Assembly (NCBI GenBank): GCA_030544225.1
Contig: CM060497.1
Coordinates: 806,001 to 870,000, forward strand
DNA from: Skeletonema marinoi
Lineage: Eukaryota > Bacillariophyta > Thalassiosirophyceae > Thalassiosirales > Thalassiosiraceae
DNA: 64,000 nucleotides
Direction: 5' to 3'
In this document: piece by piece, positions 29,564-39,404 of the stretch
Numbering within the stretch: position 1 is the stretch's first letter
Layout: each line of letters begins with the position of its first letter
The notes under the pieces: generated by a model
What the model saw: only the letters and a program-made list of their open reading frames with translations
Database searches by the model: none
Told to the model about the DNA's origin: nothing
Translations under genes and position numbers: made by a program

Positions 29564-32045
29564 ATGCAAAAATCTTATTTTGCAGCAGTCGCTGCGATAC
29601 TGTTGTCAACAAATGCAGTTGAGGGACAAACACCACAACCGACTGGCTCGCCATCTATGTTGCCGAGTGCATCGCCTTCAACGTCAGGTGAGCCGTCCTC
29701 TCAGCCCAGTTCGACGCCATCTCAATCAGCATCACCATCATCCCAGCCATCGTCGAGCCCGTCTTCGTCTAGTCAGCCATCGTCCGGGCCGAGTGCATCG
29801 CCTTCAACGTCACTTCGACCATCGCTCTCGCTTTCACCATCGTCATCGTCACATCCTTCTGTTAGTGCACATCCCTCGAAAAGTGGAGAGCCGTCTTCTC
29901 AGCCAAGTTTGACTCCATCTCGATCACCTTCAAAGGCACCATCAAATCCGCCCACCCGTCCACCAACACCCAAGCCTTCAAAGCCACCAACACCCTCACC
30001 GACTGTATCGCCTACATTTTTTCCGACAATATCACCGACGTTGTTTCCGACAGTATCACCAACGTTGAATCCGACAATATCACCGACCTTGAATCCGACT
30101 GTATCGCCGACGATAGAGCCTACATTAGGTCCTTCTTTAAGACCGACAGAAGAACCGTAAGTATCAGGCAAGCTCTGAGCTAGAGCACAGAAGATGATCG
30201 ATAATCGTAGTGATTCTAACACATGTCTTTCTATTGCTCTTTCACTTTCTTGTAGGACCGAGACTCCCACAGAAGAACCAACAGAAGAACCGTGAGTTTC
30301 AAAATGACTTGCTTATTAGAGCATAGAGATAATCGTAGCATTCTAACATGTCTTCCTATTTATTCTTTCACTCCCTTTTTCACAGGACCGATACTCCCAC
30401 AGAAGAACCGACAGATGAACCGTGAGTTTCATTTCATGATATTCCTCTAGGACTCGCTACACTGAACTTGCTCATGCTCACTTGATTTTACTTTCATTGC
30501 AAACAGGACACCGCCTCCAACTCCTGACCCAACAGAAGAACCGTGAGTTTCATTTCATGATAGTTGTCAAGACTTGCTACACTGAACTGAACTCGCTTAT
30601 GCTCACTTGATTTTTCTTTCATTGCAAACAGGACATCACCTCCTCCAACTCTAGACCCAACAGTTGTTCCGACGACTGAACCACCGTAAGTGTTTGCATG
30701 GCCAAAAACGTACAGTTCTTTCATTTTGTATTTTTGCTAACAATTTGAGCTTCACTACCATGCATCATATGAATTCAGACGTGCACCTCCAGGCACTACG
30801 TCAGACAGTCCTTCAGTGAACCCGACACAAGCACTATCCATATCACCTTCCGAGTCCGTAACAGTATCATTAGAGCCTTCACGTGGCCCATCGATGGGGC
30901 CATCTTCAATTAAATTTCTGCCAACAACATTGCGACCTACACCACAACCGACATCAATTACACCTCCCCCTACCAGCACAAAACCTCCAACTCATTCGCC
31001 AACGCCAAAGCCTACACCTTCACCTACAATTCTACCTGGTATTATAGAGGGACTTGTTTACTTCGATGCAAGCGGAAATGGCGACGGGTTTGATCAAGTT
31101 ACGGACTTTGGAGTTTACAACGTTCCATTGTGGCTATTTTCCTGTAATTCTACGCACTTATACAATCTAGTGAGCAAAACAACAACTTCCACTCGTGGAC
31201 GGTACAGTTTCGATGGTTTGTTTCCAGGTCAATACTATGTATACACGGAGCCTCCATCTTATTATAGATTAAGTGAGAAATGGAACGGAGATACAAACTT
31301 AAATGGAGACCTCATTAGCCCAGAAGCTGATAGCTCCATCAATCCAGAAAGTGGTGATACAGTGTGTCTGGATTTGAGTGGTGGGGAAATAATGGAACAA
31401 AATGTAGCATTATGGTACCAGAATCCAACCCCAGCACCGAATCCACCTAAAACGCAACCGTCACCAATATCAACAAAGCCAACTCCATCTTCAACTACAA
31501 GCAGTCCAACGCCACGGATGAAGGGTCCAACGCCAGCTCCAACTCCAACGTCACGTCCGAACAGTCCACCTCCAACGCCACGCCCTAACTTATTCATGGA
31601 GTCTCAGAGTCCAACATTGCCTCAGCCTACAACAAACATCCCAACAATGAATCCTGACGGAAAGATTTTTCTTCCTACCACAAGCAAACCTTCACCATCA
31701 CCTTCAACAAGCAAGCCGTCACCACCACCTTCAACAAGCGAACCAACAAGCGAGCCGACATTGCATCCTGCTTGGAACTTCTTTGTCCCCACAACAAACA
31801 AACCTACATCAGCTCCAGAGAACAAACCAAGTTTACAGCCAATACTGCAGCCAGGTGGCACCGTTACAGTCTCTCCGACGACAATGCCCAATAAGCAACC
31901 AACAAGCAAACCTTTTTCTGATCCTATAGTTCCAAATTCTGTCAGTAAAGGTGAAAGCTCGGGCTCGAATAGTTTGTTGAAGCTACATTGTATTCCTGTG
32001 TTAGCAAGTGTAGCTGCCTTCGTCTGGTCCTTTTACAACTGCTAA
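29564..32045 (+). CDS. Secreted Pro/Thr/Ser-rich surface protein with an SdrD-B-like domain, six exons
   Basis: Exons 29564-30156, 30256-30291, 30386-30421, 30507-30542, 30632-30685 and 30779-32045 join in phase 2 throughout into 673 residues. The start MQKSYFAAVAAILLSTNAVEG is a signal peptide. A long Ser/Pro/Thr-rich stalk follows (SPTLNPTISPTLNPTVSPT), built from SPT-x-x-P repeats likely to be heavily O-glycosylated. Exons 2-4 each encode 12 residues such as TETPTEEPTEEP. Exon 6 holds a compact domain, GIIEGLVYFDASGNGDGFDQ ... GRYSFDGLFPGQYYVY ... VCLDLSGGEI, matching the SdrD-B/Cna-B-like fold of bacterial surface adhesins. A second PT-rich stalk follows. The C-terminus is hydrophobic (LHCIPVLASVAAFVWSFYNC), suitable for a membrane or GPI anchor. 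It is probably a cell-wall or adhesion protein. Confidence 0.85.
30157..30778 (+). repeat. Tandem intron-microexon cassettes
   Basis: Four small exons (36, 36, 36 and 54 bp) alternate with introns of about 85-100 bp. The exons share GAC-C/A-C...ACAGAAGAACC, and all of them begin with G and end with CC. Introns 1 and 2 share actor words such as agcacagaagatgat/agcatagagataatcg and attctaacatgtctt. Introns 4 and 5 share cgtgagtttcatttcatgat and ctcacttgattt. The cassettes therefore multiplied as exon-plus-intron units. Confidence 0.85.
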
Positions 32046-32311
32046 ATGTTGAGGTTGATATGACTATTCAATAATAAACAAGATTATAACATGTGAATTG
32101 CACCGTTTTCTTCATTGTATGTATCTTCATTCCACATCTGAATAATTTGAAGAAAGTACCATTGATTTTCTTTCTTTTGAGACTCACAACCACGTGGAAT
32201 CACTCGATCGCACCATCAACAACAAGCAACAAGTCAACAACCAACAACATCAGATAGCAGCAGATCAAGCAACACAGTGAAGTTTGTACTGCAGCCAAAT
32301 AACAACTCAAA

Positions 32312-33550
32312 ATGGGGGCGACGTCAGTTAGGATCGCCTATCTTTTACTTGCAACTCTGCTTACGCAGGGAGCATGTGCGAAGCAGGCCTTTTCACCTCA
32401 TGCTACTTTTTCTACCGCCACGAGACGGACGTCAGCGATTGACCTTTCACCTAGCTCTATGCAACGACAAAACGTTGTTGACGAATCTTTTGATGGAGAA
32501 GAATGCGACAAGGTTGATAAAAGAAGGTGGATCAATGTTAGAGGGTGTATTGATCAACAGAAATCATTTGCGAATGCAGCACTGTCAATCAGAGGAGGAG
32601 GATCATCAGAGCCAAACACAGTACAAACATTTGTCAAGTCGATACTTTCATCTTCTGCATTACCGGGACCTATAAAAAACTTTATTGCAATGATATGCCA
32701 GCTGTTAGAGAGTATAACTGGCTTTCACATATTGCCACCCGTGGACAAGAAATCCAAGGCGAAGAAACGCAAACCCATGTCGAAAGAAGTGTTGGTAGAA
32801 GAAGTGAGTGTCAGTGCTAGGAAAAAGCGAACTAAAAAGAAGGTGATAGAGTCAGATAATGAGGAAGAAGCCGAGGATGAAGAGATTGTAGAAACTACTC
32901 CAGTAAAGAGGAAAAAGAAGAAGAAGACTGCATCATCTGATTCTGCTGAAGTTGTCAAGAAAGACAAGGAAGCTCCAGCAGCAGCAGCAGCAGCAGCAGC
33001 TGAAGAAGTAGTAGTGCCCCAACAATCAAAACCTACAACTACAAAACCAAAACAACCTGCAAAAACCGATGCGGCCTCCAAAAAGTTCTTATCCAACAAT
33101 CTTAAATCATCCAACCCCAACTATCGAATCCAACGAGAACTGAAAGAATTCCTCAAATCACCACCTCCTGGTCTATCTGTAAAGATCTCCGGTAAGAATG
33201 TTCGTCTTTGGGTCATCACCCTCTCCATGCCCGAGAATAGCATCTACGCCGGAGACAAGTACAAATTACGAGTCCAATTCCCAAATGATTATCCCACATC
33301 TCCACCCTCGGTATTCTTCTTACCTCCGACACCACGTCATGAACATGTCTACACGAATGGAGACATTTGTCTCTCATTGCTGGGGAAGGATTGGAGACCT
33401 ATCATGACAGCTCAGAGTATTGCACAGGCGATATTTAGTATCTTGTGTGGTGCGCAGAGGAAGAGTTTGCCCATGGATAATGCTAGACATGCGGGAAATA
33501 AGCCTGGACAGAAGCAGGATGATTGGGTTTATCATGACGATAATTGTTAG
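32312..33550 (+). CDS. UBE2W-like ubiquitin-conjugating enzyme (E2) with N-terminal signal peptide
   Basis: 412 residues without introns. Residues about 265-412 are a UBC fold: RIQRELKEFLKSPPPGLSVK, then YKLRVQFPNDYPTSPPSVFF, then YTNGDICLSLLGKDWRP with catalytic Cys353, then TAQSIAQAIFSIL. The end DDWVYHDDNC closely resembles the WWYHDDTC end of UBE2W, the E2 that ubiquitinates protein N-termini. The N-terminus MGATSVRIAYLLLATLLTQG is a hydrophobic signal sequence followed by ACAKQAF. That could be read as an ER, periplastid or plastid presequence. The middle (about 150-250) is Lys- and acid-rich, with an eight-alanine run. Diatoms use periplastid ubiquitin enzymes in the SELMA import machinery, so a compartmental role is possible but unproven. 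The alternative is a cytosolic protein with a misread leader. Confidence 0.85.
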   Translation: MGATSVRIAYLLLATLLTQGACAKQAFSPHATFSTATRRTSAIDLSPSSMQRQNVVDESFDGEECDKVDKRRWINVRGCIDQQKSFANAALSIRGGGSSEPNTVQTFVKSILSSSALPGPIKNFIAMICQLLESITGFHILPPVDKKSKAKKRKPMSKEVLVEEVSVSARKKRTKKKVIESDNEEEAEDEEIVETTPVKRKKKKKTASSDSAEVVKKDKEAPAAAAAAAAEEVVVPQQSKPTTTKPKQPAKTDAASKKFLSNNLKSSNPNYRIQRELKEFLKSPPPGLSVKISGKNVRLWVITLSMPENSIYAGDKYKLRVQFPNDYPTSPPSVFFLPPTPRHEHVYTNGDICLSLLGKDWRPIMTAQSIAQAIFSILCGAQRKSLPMDNARHAGNKPGQKQDDWVYHDDNC

Positions 33551-33757
33551 TAGTTGAATTATTTTCTCAGCTTTTTGTTGTTGGTGATTCTCTTTATCAA
33601 ACTAATATTAGCAATCTAAAGTATTGAAAGACCATGTATGGTAATGGAATATCTGATTGTCTAGTTACTAGTCTTTCTATATACAAAATTCCTATCAGAC
33701 CCAAACAAAAACAAGAGATGCATGAATTAAAGTTTCCAGAGGAGTTAAGTCCCCCTC

Positions 33758-34729
33758 CTACAGAGTCTGATTCTGAACTTGCCCCATATAATTCCTCAAC
33801 TGTCTTCGGCTCTGCTCCAACCCATTCGTCAACGTACCCCTGCTGCCAGCAAAAAAGGCATTCACGATACTGGATCTTGTCGGGCTCAATTCTCGTGTGC
33901 TCGTCGGAGTCTGGACAGGGATGAGTGCCTCAGTCTGAATCGCCTGCAATTGTCGATGGCGGGCTTCTTCAAGTGCGACACGTTGGTTGGGGGTGAGGAG
34001 AGATCTTTGTAGCATTACCTGACGGCGGGATTGCTCGGTGCGTTGCATGGATTGGGCGAGTGAGGCAAGAGCAGAGTGATAGTTGACTGGTTCGTCGGTC
34101 TTCAGGAGAGAACTGGAGGATGCGTTGAGCGGGTGTTCTGACGCCACTTGAGAGGTCTGCGCCGTGTTGAAGGAGCAGAGGGATAGATCATCGTGGCTAT
34201 GGCGATGCTGCTGTGTATCACCGAGAGAGGGCGTGGGATCAAAGTCCACATCCTTGACTGAGATACGTTTTCGTGGACGGTTCGCAGCAGGTGATCGACC
34301 CCTGCGGCTTCTGGATGAGCTTGCTAAGCTGGATCTGCGGGAGGCCCGGCCATTGTTCATGCTACAGTCGAAGCCAAGATCGTTCGTGTCCAAGTAAAGG
34401 CTGTTCCTCCGCGAAATAGCAAGCGCATCATACTGGTCCACAGGGTCGAACGTAAGATCGTGCATGGAGGTGCTCATCCTGTGCATCTCCTCGTCCATAC
34501 CCGAGATGACAGATGCCGTTCTCATCGATCTGGTGGAATCGATGAGCATGCGCTCGACTGCTGCTTGGCTGGATCCAGAACCAGCGGACTGGAAGAGGAG
34601 GTGGAGCTGCTCCGGTGAATCGGGTGCGTCGAGGTCGGCGAGGATATCGATGGACACATCAGAGCCAGTGGAGAGATGGAGAGGCTGTTCGGCCTGAGAG
34701 GAGGCGGCGGCGGTAACGGTGTATACCAT
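33758..34729 (-). CDS. Ser-rich protein of unknown function
   Basis: 324 residues from the ATG at 34727-34729 (MVYTVTAAASSQ); the frame extends upstream to another Met at 34786. The protein is mostly polar and disordered, with a basic cluster (ASSSRSRRGRSPAANRPRKR) that could be a nuclear signal. It also carries a more ordered element, HSALASLAQSMQRTEQSRRQ, followed by NQRVALEEARHRQLQ. A similar LAxSMxRTExSR helix recurs in many diatom proteins, from memory. There is no membrane span and no enzyme motif. It is converging with the E2 gene and separated from ATP12 by about 0.9 kb. Confidence 0.65.
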   Translation of the reverse strand: MVYTVTAAASSQAEQPLHLSTGSDVSIDILADLDAPDSPEQLHLLFQSAGSGSSQAAVERMLIDSTRSMRTASVISGMDEEMHRMSTSMHDLTFDPVDQYDALAISRRNSLYLDTNDLGFDCSMNNGRASRRSSLASSSRSRRGRSPAANRPRKRISVKDVDFDPTPSLGDTQQHRHSHDDLSLCSFNTAQTSQVASEHPLNASSSSLLKTDEPVNYHSALASLAQSMQRTEQSRRQVMLQRSLLTPNQRVALEEARHRQLQAIQTEALIPVQTPTSTRELSPTRSSIVNAFFAGSRGTLTNGLEQSRRQLRNYMGQVQNQTL

Positions 34730-35617
34730 TGTTGATATATAGTTGATGTGATGTGTTCTTTTGAGTAAATTTATGTATGGGGTCAAAGCAGCAACAAAAC
34801 AGCAAGAAGGGTTCCATGAATGACCTCAAGTCTCCTCAAGTGCTGGGGTCTTTATGGGAATGTTAGGGGCTCCTTGCTTCTTCGCGTGCGTTGTGTGTGG
34901 CATACACTAGTTAATTTGCACACACAAAAGAGGCGGCATCTCAATCAGTGAATGGCTCAGCAGGAAAGATAGGGGTAGGTACCGTCTGATTCACGAAGTG
35001 ATAACCTCTTGTAGGAAAAATATTGTTTTAGACTGACATTGAAAAGGAGTACTTCAGGGATGTTAGATAAAAGTATTTTCAGATTCCCTGGGTAAAGTTT
35101 TGGCCAATTTTTCCTAAATTGCACCCCGGGACTTTTACGACTAAGTTGCAATTTCTCCGCTCGGTGGAACCAGATCGAACCAGCTCAGCAGTTTGCTCAT
35201 CCTGTGCTCATCGCGTCTGAACGTGTCTGACATGTCTGCCAACGGCGAACCACAGTACCAACTTCTCCGTCGCGAGTATTGCACATGAGGCCTTATTGGG
35301 ATATGTCACTGTAATTATCTTAGATAATTTTTCTGTTCAAGCCTCCCGAAACGCTATCGTGAAAGACTGTTGAAGTTGAAGTTGGTACCTGGACAACGGG
35401 ACTTCTTGCGGGATTTGCCAACTGTTCCACTTCTCAATCACACACACAAACGGGCGACAAAATCCTCGGCGGTCGTGACACGTCGCTCCCGCTCGGCTCG
35501 GGGCAAAACCACTTTCTCCCGTCTTCTCCCGTCTCTTTTCCTCTTTCCACTTTCCAGAGTTAGTCGCTGATGTGTGGAGTTTGCAGTTGCCAAGCAAACC
35601 TCACAATTATTACCACG
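34730..35617. promoter_or_regulatory. Divergent intergenic region between the Ser-rich gene and ATP12
   Basis: 888 bp, presumably with the promoters of both neighbours. A small plus frame opening at 35570 is in phase with ATP12 and may be leader. No repeat or RNA gene was recognised. Confidence 0.45.
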
Positions 35618-36787
35618 ATGAATAGAGCAGCATCCAAGTTGTTACAAGCCAACATCACCTCTTTCGAGGCGACATTACAAAGAAGAGCAACAGCATCGTC
35701 ATCATCCTCTTCAAGTGGTGTATTGTGTCGAGCACTTTCATCAAAAAATGTGACCGCTGCAGCTGCAGACCGTCGCTTAGCTGGAAGACGACGATTCTAC
35801 AAAAATGTGGGTATTGCTCCAAGTATAGCACCCGTCAAACCAGATAAAAATAACAAAGTAACAAATGGCGATAGTATCGTACAATCGCCCATTTCAGCGG
35901 GGGTAGATGGAACTCAAAGCGCTACTGGTGTAAATACATCCATCAAAGACTCATCAAAGTGGACATTACGTTTAAATCCAAATAAACATGACGACAATAA
36001 CAACGAAGAGTGGTACTCTGTAACTTTGGATGGACGAGCCATTCGTACTCCTCTCGGGTTACCATTCGCACTACCGTCTCCTGCACTTGCATTAGCGGTA
36101 GCAGCAGAGTGGGACTCTCAGAAAACATACCTCCAGCCTGCACAAATGCCAATCATGACATTGTGTTGCACGGCTATTGATCAGGTTGCATCGGATCCAA
36201 CTGCACATCAGACTGATATTATCAGGTATTTGCGTAATGATACATCGTGTTATTGGGCGGATCCTACTGAGGACAGAGTATTGAATCGTCAACAAGTTCA
36301 GGCTTGGGAAAAGTTGCATGCAACCGTGTCATCTGAATTGTTAGAGTTGCCGGATGATTTGGGTCCTGCACAAGCAGTTGGGGGCAGCGATGCGCTATTG
36401 ATAAGCCGTAAAAGTGATGGAAATAAAATGAGTGGTCTTCCACACCCGCCTCTCTTGGTAGAGAAAGCAAAGAAATGGATCAATTCATTGGATGCATGGA
36501 CACTCACCGCACTGTACTCAGCATGTGCCGAGTCAAAAAGTTTTTTCATTGCTGCCGCGATGATATTTGAGGCAACACAACACGCAAAAGGAGAATGCAA
36601 AGTGGCAACTAGGGATCCAAAGTGGGCAGTTCAGGCTGCTAGAGTAGAGGAAGAGTTTAATATTGAAATGTGGGGGCTCGTGGAAGGGGGCCATGATTAT
36701 GACAGATTGAATAGTTCCATCCAAATGCATGCGGCATCATTTGTCGCCCAGAATGTCGCCGCTTCATTCCACCTCGACGGCAGATAG
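35618..36787 (+). CDS. ATP12: ATP12, mitochondrial F1-ATPase assembly chaperone
   Basis: 389 residues from the ATG at 35618. This start is chosen because it opens a mitochondrial presequence (MNRAASKLLQANITSFEATL, rich in Arg/Ser/Ala, no acids early). The ATP12 family core begins at WYSVTLDGRAIRTPLGLPFA, then LALAVAAEWDSQKTYLQPAQ, MPIMTLCCTAIDQV, and IIRYLRNDTSCYWADP (family: TDLLCYRA). The C-terminal part has EKAKKWINSLDAWTLTALYS and a late WAVQAARVEEEFNIEMWGLV, close to the LDExxQxxxWG signature. ATP12 binds the F1 alpha subunit before assembly in the matrix. An Asn/Asp-rich insert (about residues 115-128) lies just before the core. Confidence 0.92.
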   Translation: MNRAASKLLQANITSFEATLQRRATASSSSSSSGVLCRALSSKNVTAAAADRRLAGRRRFYKNVGIAPSIAPVKPDKNNKVTNGDSIVQSPISAGVDGTQSATGVNTSIKDSSKWTLRLNPNKHDDNNNEEWYSVTLDGRAIRTPLGLPFALPSPALALAVAAEWDSQKTYLQPAQMPIMTLCCTAIDQVASDPTAHQTDIIRYLRNDTSCYWADPTEDRVLNRQQVQAWEKLHATVSSELLELPDDLGPAQAVGGSDALLISRKSDGNKMSGLPHPPLLVEKAKKWINSLDAWTLTALYSACAESKSFFIAAAMIFEATQHAKGECKVATRDPKWAVQAARVEEEFNIEMWGLVEGGHDYDRLNSSIQMHAASFVAQNVAASFHLDGR

Positions 36788-36833
36788 GCAGTAATCATGA
36801 GAATGTATTAAAGATTAATTATTAGAGTTATGA

Positions 36834-39098
36834 CTATTCTGGATTCCGAAGATCAAGGATGTAACGTCGGGTATTGTCCTTTGTCACACTAAACATGTTG
36901 TCCAGTTCAAAAATATTTCTAGCCAAACGACAATAAGAACTGATGATATCAAATACAGCGATTTCAGCTCCCTTTTCACGAGCCACATCATGACATTCAT
37001 CTAAACTGCCACACCCCATGTGAATGTGAGCAAAGTAAGAACCTTCCAATTTCGGTCCACCCACGGAATAGAGTCTCTTCCATTGTTTTCCTATCAGCAG
37101 TTTTTCTTCTTCAATAGGCGGGCAACATATTGGTTGGGTATCATTTATGCTCAAAGTCCTCAATGACTTGAATACCTTGCTATCACCACAAGTTGTCATC
37201 ATATCATGCGCCGAAGAAAAGTCAGAAAGCGTAACGTTTGTCAATGCCTTTGTAGTGTTGCCACACCGACAGAGATTTGTGTCAACGAATGCCTTGGTCA
37301 CATCATTCGCAGGTACATTGCCTGTTTTACCTCGGCATGCAGCATCACATATCTTAAACGCTTCGATTGGAGACAAGTACTTCTGTTCACGCGTTTCAAG
37401 AGATTGTGCCACTTCCTTCATGATTGTTGGAGAATCATTGGATAAAAACCAAAGACCCTTCTCTTCCCACGTAGGGCAATAGTCAACGCATTTGCCTTCT
37501 ACACACTGGACACGCCATGTAGACGGCAGTCCTGCTCTGCCACCATCACATATACCACAGATAATTGTAGAGCCACATCCATCATCCCATTCTCCACACT
37601 GCTTTCCCAAATCAGAGCAAGTCAACGGGTGACAAATATTTCCATCTTTATCAACATTCAAGAATGGAGTGTTGGCCTTATCATTGTTGACAAGATCTCG
37701 TTCTATTTCATCCCAGCTCATAAACTTGTAACATCTTTCATTACCTACCATTCTTTCAAACTTTAGCTTGACTGCTTCATAAACGACTGTATCAGCAACA
37801 TCTTTAAACCCATCCAATTCTTCAACACCAATCGTAGCCTTTTTTGATTTATGCACATTGGCAAACTCTCTTTGCAACGGTTGATCCCACACTCGTTGTC
37901 CAGTGACACTATCACTTCTCCCAGAAAACAATCTATGAAATTGACAAATACTTTCATTCCAATCTTCCGTCAGACCGACAAAGTCTAAATGATTCAGTAT
38001 GATATCTACCGCTTCCGCAACATTTTCGAGTCCTGCCTCGTGGAACAGTGCATCGGCACACTTTTGTCCAGTGAGCATTCGTGACATGCATCCTGCTATA
38101 CCCGGGTAGTTTGCAAAGCATTGCACTGGATTCATGTAGATACGATTGCCAATTTTGCATTGACCATTCCTTGCTCCTCGTACCTTCGTTACAAAATTCT
38201 TAAAGTCGGGTCCAGCAAATCCATTGGCATGAAGCGCATCTTTATAGGCGCTAATGATACGTTCCTCTGGCTGACGAAAGAATGCAGCCACTGTCATATT
38301 GTGTGTCATTAGTTCCGATCCATACCTCATCAGCTGTTTCTTGTTGACCAACTTTTTATATCGATCAGATTGTATGAATTGTTTGTCGTGAAGATTTGGT
38401 GATAGCGGTCCATGTTGCGTCCCACCCACTAGTCCCAATGACACATCTTTACCAACAGGCGGTGATGACGATGATGAATCATCAGGAATGAAATTAGGCG
38501 CTCCATACATCTCCCACGGATATCGTCTCATCAACACAAAATCATACATGGAAAGTGCCGAACGCTTTCCATCCGGACTATTGCTACACACCTGAGAATT
38601 TACATTCAAATCAATATAACGGTCGCGTGTAGAGCAGGAATAACTCCAGAGTGTGGATATGAAGGATGTTCCCGTCTTGGGGAAGTGGAGCCATCGCAAT
38701 CGTTTTGGATGATTGTGAGGTATTGAATTTGCATTGGTTGTTGGAAAGTCATCTGTTAGGCACTTGCACATGTGAAGGCCGAGTGTGGAGGTTTTGTTTC
38801 TGTTAATGATTGTTTTGGATGTTTGCTGACGTTCAGTGGTGCTGATTTTGGACTTTGCTGCTACCGAAACTGTCGCGATGGCGGCCACTGATCCATTATG
38901 TTGTTGCAAATGACCATTATTATGGAGTGGAAATTGTTGATTGTAAGAAGAGAGCCACGAGGATGAATTCCGTACCGAAACGATTGAGAAAAATAACACA
39001 GCGACAATGCTCACGATGATGGTGGCTTTTGGCCTTGTGATTGTCGCCGCCCCGCTGGACGTCATGCCGCTACTGTTGCGTTCACCACAACTCTTCAA
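36834..39098 (-). CDS. Type II membrane sulfotransferase with a Cys-rich C-terminal part
   Basis: 754 residues. One membrane span near residues 25-42 (ATIIVSIVAVLFFSIVSV) follows a short cytosolic end, as in Golgi sulfotransferases. The two PAPS-binding signatures are visible: WLHFPKTGTSFISTLW (5'-phosphosulfate loop, residues about 136-151) and VAAFFRQPEERIISAYKDAL (3'-phosphate site, about 270-289). After the catalytic region come HPLTCSDLGKQCGEWDDGCG and CVEGKCVDYC, a knot of closely spaced Cys. A further Cys-containing module near the end (GCGSLDECHDVAREKGAEIA) looks like a small lectin- or PAN-type domain. The acceptor is unknown; sulfated cell-wall polysaccharide or glycoprotein is likely from location. 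It converges with ATP12, 46 bp apart. Confidence 0.82.
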   Translation of the reverse strand: MKSCGERNSSGMTSSGAATITRPKATIIVSIVAVLFFSIVSVRNSSSWLSSYNQQFPLHNNGHLQQHNGSVAAIATVSVAAKSKISTTERQQTSKTIINRNKTSTLGLHMCKCLTDDFPTTNANSIPHNHPKRLRWLHFPKTGTSFISTLWSYSCSTRDRYIDLNVNSQVCSNSPDGKRSALSMYDFVLMRRYPWEMYGAPNFIPDDSSSSSPPVGKDVSLGLVGGTQHGPLSPNLHDKQFIQSDRYKKLVNKKQLMRYGSELMTHNMTVAAFFRQPEERIISAYKDALHANGFAGPDFKNFVTKVRGARNGQCKIGNRIYMNPVQCFANYPGIAGCMSRMLTGQKCADALFHEAGLENVAEAVDIILNHLDFVGLTEDWNESICQFHRLFSGRSDSVTGQRVWDQPLQREFANVHKSKKATIGVEELDGFKDVADTVVYEAVKLKFERMVGNERCYKFMSWDEIERDLVNNDKANTPFLNVDKDGNICHPLTCSDLGKQCGEWDDGCGSTIICGICDGGRAGLPSTWRVQCVEGKCVDYCPTWEEKGLWFLSNDSPTIMKEVAQSLETREQKYLSPIEAFKICDAACRGKTGNVPANDVTKAFVDTNLCRCGNTTKALTNVTLSDFSSAHDMMTTCGDSKVFKSLRTLSINDTQPICCPPIEEEKLLIGKQWKRLYSVGGPKLEGSYFAHIHMGCGSLDECHDVAREKGAEIAVFDIISSYCRLARNIFELDNMFSVTKDNTRRYILDLRNPE

Positions 39099-39404
39099 AC
39101 AAGTAATGAAAAAGTAGCAACAAGAGCTATGCTATTCCCTCCAGATCTACGTAGGAATCACTTATGATTGAAAAGGAACGACGATGCGGCCGGTTTTGCT
39201 CAAAAGAGTCAAACTGCAGTGACATGTGTGGGGAAGCAGAAGCAGCGCTATTAACTCTGAAATTAATATTAATATCAGTAAGAGCGTGAAAGCAGTGCTA
39301 AGACGCCCATAATTTATGACTAGTCGGAGTCTCGTTAATCTATGTAGTAAGAGTGGTAGGAGCTGACAGAAATAGCAGCATCAAACAGCGACAATAGGAA
39401 AATA
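39099..39404. promoter_or_regulatory. Divergent promoter region between sulfotransferase and PEX2-like genes
   Basis: 306 bp. It contains ctacgtaggaat at 39148-39159, a word shared with the transposon's inverted repeat. No gene is seen. Confidence 0.45.

Noticed and set aside
29899-30270. Gly/Val-rich minus-strand frame opposite the PT-rich gene
   Set aside because: It is the mirror of the SPT repeat on the coding strand; similar shadows occur at 31262-31909.
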